A program made the translations under genes and the position numbers. From Candidatus Kryptoniota bacterium (GTDB lineage Bacteria > Bacteroidota > Ignavibacteria > Kryptoniales > JAKASW01), in NCBI GenBank assembly GCA_036567965.1, contig DATCTN010000025.1, forward strand, positions 62,001 to 126,000: a DNA stretch of 64,000 nt. Reading direction: 5' to 3'. Below, in pieces: positions 60,340-64,000 of the stretch. The notes beneath the pieces were generated by a model, which did not search any database, had not been told where the DNA came from, and worked only from the letters and a program-made list of their open reading frames with translations. Position 1 is the stretch's first letter, and each line of letters opens with the position of its first letter.

Positions 60340-61602
60340 TCATTCGTACCAGGAGAGGACGCTGAATGTTCCTGTGACTGGATAATAAGGAGGTCCGACA
60401 CTCGAAAATCTCGGATCGAATCTATAATCCGGATCGTACCCGTACGTACCTGTTGGGTCAGAGGTCACGCCGAGATAACTGTTCGAAATGGATCCGTAAA
60501 CATGGACTGAACCTAAATTCGTGTAGGATGTTCTCGCATCGTAGTAGCACTGGAAAGTTCCGTTCTGGGCATAAATTGCCGCTTCAATTAGCGGATTTAC
60601 AGGAGGATACGAAGGGCTGATGCCCAGGTATGCGTTGTTGCTTTCCACAAGAACGTTGTTCTGTGCCACGATGCCAATTAAGTCTGAACTGCCGGGATTC
60701 GTCCTTGGATCAGAACTGCACGACACATTTCCGCTTATATATATGTTGCCAAAGCCGGTGAAGGAGCTTCCTCCGGCGGCGACAGTCATCTGGCCGTTCA
60801 CGGTGCCCTGAACATGGAGGTTACCATTATTGACGAAGATGACTCCATTTGGAGCGAATGAGGATAATGAAATTGTCGTGTCGACCGGATGCATGTTTGT
60901 ATGAAAAGTCACCGTCGCGTTCGAGTTGAGTGTCATGTACACATCGAACGGTGCCGGGCTGCTTGGGTTGTTGATCACTTTTCCTCCGGCAGTGGCAGCA
61001 GCCTGAACATTCGAAACTCCCGAAGCAGGCATCGAAATACTCACACCGGATAGATACGGACCGTAGATGATAGGTGTTCCTCCGCCGGTAATATCGTTCT
61101 TGCTCGTGACTTTTCCGTAAAAGACCGGCGTCCCTTCAACATTGAACGTCCCTTCGCTATGGAAGCTTCCCCAGATTGTGTCGCCCGAGTCCCATGAAAG
61201 ATTGTTCATTGTCCCCGTGTACAAACCAAATGTCGAGAAATAGTTCGGTCCGAACTCTACTTTGACAGTATCTGTGACGCTGCCGTTAGTGCCAGCCGGG
61301 GGATATGTACCCGTGGCAGTCAAAAGCAGGTGATACGACCCCACGGAATCGACACGGACGTTGTACGTTCCTCCCGACACGCTGCCGGAAAGTTGAAAGC
61401 TCTTACTGCTAGGTTGATTCAAGAACACACGGCTCCCGCCAAGGTTGGCTGCCGAGATCGCTATCGAATGCGCGGTAGTCTCATCATAATATTGGAGGAA
61501 ATTGTCGACGGAATTCGACGAGACCCGACTCCAATACTTGCCAGTCAACGCAAACAGAATGGTGTACCCGAGAATTACCAGTAATGTTCCTCTTCCGACC
61601 AT
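60340..61602 (-). CDS. large pilin-like (minor pseudopilin/DUF4900-type) protein
   Basis: The 420-residue protein has a single N-terminal hydrophobic helix (LLVILGYTILFALTGKYW) preceded by MVGRG, then a long extracytoplasmic beta-rich region with Gly, Ser, Asn and Thr (GSVSGGTYNVRVDSVGSYHL, ITGGGTPIIYG, LHVQGTVNGQMTVAAGGSS, NVLVESNNAYLGIS). This resembles PilX/DUF4900-type proteins found with type IV pilus and type II secretion minor pilins. The helix lacks the usual G-F-x-x-x-E prepilin cleavage motif. Stop and start of the neighbouring gene are nine bases apart, so it is in an operon with two smaller pilin-like genes. Confidence 0.7.
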   Translation of the reverse strand: MVGRGTLLVILGYTILFALTGKYWSRVSSNSVDNFLQYYDETTAHSIAISAANLGGSRVFLNQPSSKSFQLSGSVSGGTYNVRVDSVGSYHLLLTATGTYPPAGTNGSVTDTVKVEFGPNYFSTFGLYTGTMNNLSWDSGDTIWGSFHSEGTFNVEGTPVFYGKVTSKNDITGGGTPIIYGPYLSGVSISMPASGVSNVQAAATAGGKVINNPSSPAPFDVYMTLNSNATVTFHTNMHPVDTTISLSSFAPNGVIFVNNGNLHVQGTVNGQMTVAAGGSSFTGFGNIYISGNVSCSSDPRTNPGSSDLIGIVAQNNVLVESNNAYLGISPSYPPVNPLIEAAIYAQNGTFQCYYDARTSYTNLGSVHVYGSISNSYLGVTSDPTGTYGYDPDYRFDPRFSSVGPPYYPVTGTFSVLSWYE

Positions 61603-61611
61603 AGTATATTC

Positions 61612-62217
61612 TTATCGCTCCAGATTTCTTGAGACCATTCTTGTTTGTCTCCATGTTGCAAAATTGCTGCTGTAATCGGCGTTGAACGCAGCGATCGGTT
61701 CCACACGGATGTTTAAAACTATGAACTGCACCTGGTTCGGTGCGCCGAATGGAGTCGTGATCTGATTCCCGAATGCCCCATAATACTGTATCTGGAATTC
61801 AGTCATTCCGAGATTTGAAGGCATAGGGGGACCGCTGTTAATCTGTCTATACAGCAATCTCGCTCTGGGATTTGGACATCCGGGAATGGCCGTATTAACC
61901 AGCCAGTATTTTACAGTATCGACGTTGCCCAAATTCGAGACGTCAGATAGAAACCAGATCGTACTCGTGTCTCCTTTCTGAATAAAGGTGCTGACCGCAG
62001 AGCTGGGAAGTTTCACAGCATTCTTGCAGTACCCGATTTTTCGGAAGTCGTACTGAAGGTATTCGACCAGCTCCACCAAATTCTGCTGCACGGTCAGCCC
62101 TGCCTGTGAGTCAAAGGTGGTCTGTATGGACTTCTGGTTTAATTGAAGTGCAGTGAGAAGCAACATTCCGCTGACCAGAAATGAACCCGCGAGATCGATG
62201 AGTGTCGTTGTTCCCAT
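61612..62217 (-). CDS. PilW-like minor pilin protein
   Basis: The 201-residue protein has an N-terminal hydrophobic helix directly after MGTTT (LIDLAGSFLVSGMLLLTALQLNQ), an amphipathic segment (QNLVELVEYLQYDFRKIGY) and a beta-rich C-terminal part (STIWFLSDVSNLGNVDTVKYWLV, MTEFQIQYYGAFGNQ, QFIVLNIRVEP). The order, a long helix then a domain with YDFRKIGY and RLLYRQ, recalls PilW-type minor pilins. The prepilin peptidase motif is absent. Nine bases separate it from the genes on either side. Confidence 0.7.
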   Translation of the reverse strand: MGTTTLIDLAGSFLVSGMLLLTALQLNQKSIQTTFDSQAGLTVQQNLVELVEYLQYDFRKIGYCKNAVKLPSSAVSTFIQKGDTSTIWFLSDVSNLGNVDTVKYWLVNTAIPGCPNPRARLLYRQINSGPPMPSNLGMTEFQIQYYGAFGNQITTPFGAPNQVQFIVLNIRVEPIAAFNADYSSNFATWRQTRMVSRNLER

Positions 62218-62226
62218 CAGGCAATT

Positions 62227-62727
62227 TCAGAAAGGCCAATAACTGAATACGGACTGCATCTTGACTGTATCAGGGCTCGAAGAGTTCCAGACCCAGATAT
62301 CCAGTCTCTTGTTCCATGTCTGGGTGTTGGCATTACCCATTAGATTATTTTGGTTGACATAGCAGACTCTCGTGTAGACGTAGTAAACGCCGGTCGCGAG
62401 AGAATCAATCTCAAGTCGTCCTTGGTTGTTGAGACCGTTAAAATCATCAAAGTCATCCAGGTCTGTTGAGTCGCCATCTTCTTGTCCCAATGAGTTTGCA
62501 GGAGTAAGTTGACTCAATGCAGTGACCGAGCTCGTATCAGTGACTTCGTCAAAGGGTAATCCCTGGGCTTCTTCCATGATTGAAGACGCAAGAGAAATCT
62601 CCTCGATTCCTATGTTCGAATGAAGAAGTATCGCGCTTGTGTTGTTGATGTTTCTATTGACGGTAAGAATCACGCCTCCGAGTATTGCGATAGCACCGAT
62701 TGTGACCAACATCTGACCGGTCCCCAT
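62227..62727 (-). CDS. short pilin-like protein, first gene of the operon
   Basis: AGGGAG precedes the ATG. The 166-residue protein has the same layout as the next gene: MGTGQ, hydrophobic helix (MLVTIGAIAILGGVILTVNRN), a helical stretch (EEISLASSIMEEAQGLPFDEVTD) and a C-terminal beta-rich part with an acidic loop (DGDSTDLDDFDDF). It resembles PilV/GspI-like minor pilins with sequence IMEEAQGLPFDE, though no prepilin cleavage site is seen. It begins a four-gene operon that runs to 59368. Confidence 0.7.
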   Translation of the reverse strand: MGTGQMLVTIGAIAILGGVILTVNRNINNTSAILLHSNIGIEEISLASSIMEEAQGLPFDEVTDTSSVTALSQLTPANSLGQEDGDSTDLDDFDDFNGLNNQGRLEIDSLATGVYYVYTRVCYVNQNNLMGNANTQTWNKRLDIWVWNSSSPDTVKMQSVFSYWPF

Positions 62728-63024
62728 GAGGCTCCCTTAATTAAAGTCTCTCAAATGTACAGCCACCAATAATCCACGACGCTGAAAATATTGCCGTCAA
62801 CATCATCAAACCATATTCATCTTGCATGGTAAGATCAGTTAACGCTCACTACCAATCAAGAGCAATGACACAATAGCTTTTCGAAGGGTATATAAAAAAA
62901 CCCTCTCTCTTTCGATTCGCCTTAATGGATTCACCCAAACACCTTGCGTTCCCCTGGTGAGCTAACACAAACAGATCTTATGAGGTTGGCGATGCCGCGT
63001 CCACGGGACACCAACTTCCCGAGA

Positions 63025-63492
63025 TCATTGCTTAAAAAACTGGTTCCTATTGATATGGCGTTTGCCAGTCGCGGTCAAAGTTACGACACGGTGGGAGAAA
63101 ACCGCATTAGCACTTGTATAGGGGTTAAGAATGGCAATTGAAAAATTCCCCGTTGAAGCTATCGTGGTGTACCCGCTCGCGGTAAATTGCACTATCCTTA
63201 CTTCGCACGAATATGCATTAATACCGACAGGTATGGTCCATTCATACGTGCCCGCTCCGATGGAGGTGGAAGCTATGTAGTTCCAAGAGTACCCAGCGTC
63301 TGTTGAATACTGCAAAGTCACAGTGCTCGTGGAGTCTTTTTTGACTTTCCACGATATCTCTTGGTTGGCTCCTGCTGTCAGGAATGAATTGTTATTCGGT
63401 GAAGTCATCTGTGCTTGAGCCACTTGATCGTGTGAAGCTGCAAGAGCAAACACCGCCAAGAAAGCTGCGATCGCCACAAACCTTCTATTCAT
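63025..63492 (-). CDS. short secreted Ig-like domain protein, possibly truncated
   Basis: GAGGAAGAG precedes the ATG. The 155-residue product has a signal peptide (FVAIAAFLAVFALAAS) and one Ig/fibronectin-like domain of the type found in surface proteins of this group (LTAGANQEISWKVKKDSTSTVTLQYSTDAGYSW, YEWTIPVG, CEVRIVQFTASG). It ends in a basic tail (TGKRHINRNQFFKQ) with no type IX sorting domain, although proteins with this domain usually have one. It may be a 3'-truncated gene. It stands upstream of the pilin-like operon, 298 bases away. Confidence 0.7.
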   Translation of the reverse strand: MNRRFVAIAAFLAVFALAASHDQVAQAQMTSPNNNSFLTAGANQEISWKVKKDSTSTVTLQYSTDAGYSWNYIASTSIGAGTYEWTIPVGINAYSCEVRIVQFTASGYTTIASTGNFSIAILNPYTSANAVFSHRVVTLTATGKRHINRNQFFKQ

Positions 63493-64000
63493 GACTCTTC
63501 CTCACAAGAATTTCTTCTTGGACGCCCTTCGTTTTTTGGATTATGATTGGACGCTGTTCAGGTCTGTGGTAACTGCTGAAGTCTCTCAGGCTCTCCGCAA
63601 ATTCGTATCAGCCTCAATTGCACTCTCACCTTCAAACCGAAATAAGATAACTGCCTTCGATGGTAAAAAAAAGTGCGCCGTATCACGCTTTCCACTTTTT
63701 TCAGATTCAATGTCTAACCACTAAGTCGAATATCGTCCCTCGAACCTGATACTGAAATTCACTCGCTGAGACCACCCTGTACTAGACAATTTCATCAATT
63801 TTCCCAAAAAAGTGAGCGAGAATTTGCCGGCCGTAAGTCAAAGGCGCTGGCCTTGAAGGAGTCTAAGTGCAATGCCTGTGTGAGGTTATGGGAATTGGAA
63901 TCGAAGTCGGATGGGAATCTTGGAACTCAATCCAACAAACGATTTAAATACGTTTGAGAGGTGGGAAGGTATCAAGAAGAATTAGTCGAATTCGTTCGAG
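63493..64000. other. stretch without recognised genes up to the window end
   Basis: Upstream of the Ig-like gene; no supported reading frame, hairpin or repeat was found on either strand. Confidence 0.5.

Overview
The window looks like chromosomal DNA of a heterotrophic member of the FCB superphylum, probably from the Ignavibacteria/Kryptonia side of Bacteroidota-Chlorobi rather than a gut Bacteroides. Three secreted proteins end in type IX secretion sorting domains of the form QNFPNPFNPTT...ITRKMLL, there is a TonB-dependent receptor with a carboxypeptidase-regulatory-like N-terminus, and there are several Ser/Thr kinases fused to PD40 or TPR modules. Shine-Dalgarno sequences (AGGAGG, AAGGAG) are clear in front of many genes. 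No rRNA, tRNA, CRISPR array, intact transposase or phage gene was found.

Layout. 1-2676: 3' part of a GH51-like glycosidase with an F5/8 C domain, then a NamZ-type exo-muramidase. 2788-3608: a palindrome-packed stretch bounded by inverted repeats, probably a non-autonomous or decayed transposable element, whose right end forms the last codons of a PhyH-family dioxygenase. 4596-6828: NlpC/P60 lipoprotein and dipeptide epimerase, which with NamZ form a muropeptide-salvage set. 6947-12079: GH92 and GH31 glycosidases. 12595-19895: tandem ABM-domain protein, two Ser/Thr kinases and a GAF-SpoIIE phosphatase (signalling block). 20322-25007: tricorn-like protease and AsnA. 25315-28473: large GH5-like secreted enzyme. 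28590-35761: lipoprotein, BNR-propeller protein, gamma-glutamyltranspeptidase, SET-domain protein and TPR protein. 36158-37072: outer-membrane protein with a CxCGC N-terminus. 37249-49278: a galactan/galactose region with a deleted TonB-receptor pseudogene, galK, a T9SS beta-helix protein, a TonB-dependent receptor, a cluster of LacI-type operator palindromes, a GH2 beta-galactosidase remnant and a GH53 endo-galactanase, then a TPR protein. 49559-54531: receiver-domain remnant, YncE-like propeller, PepSY-like protein and a repetitive T9SS propeller protein. 55055-58876: an overlapping operon of an acetate-kinase homologue, a second homologue that has lost every catalytic residue, and a divergent FolE2-like protein, preceded by a truncated DnaJ. 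59368-63492: pilin-like/minor-pseudopilin operon and an Ig-like secreted protein.

How the genes work together. Secreted GH53 would cut beta-1,4-galactan, the TonB receptor would import fragments, a beta-galactosidase (only a fragment remains here) would release galactose and GalK would phosphorylate it; the operator cluster upstream of the receptor suggests control by a LacI-family repressor not encoded here. NamZ, NlpC/P60 and the epimerase would break down cell-wall fragments. The kinase/phosphatase block is a likely Ser/Thr phosphorylation and partner-switching module.

The strongest candidate for something undescribed is the 55055-58128 operon: an ASKHA kinase, its apparent pseudokinase partner and a FolE2-fold protein lacking the usual metal-ligand cysteine, translationally coupled. 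Decay is frequent: at least four pseudogenes or fragments (TonB receptor, GH2, receiver domain, DnaJ) lie in 37-59 kb.
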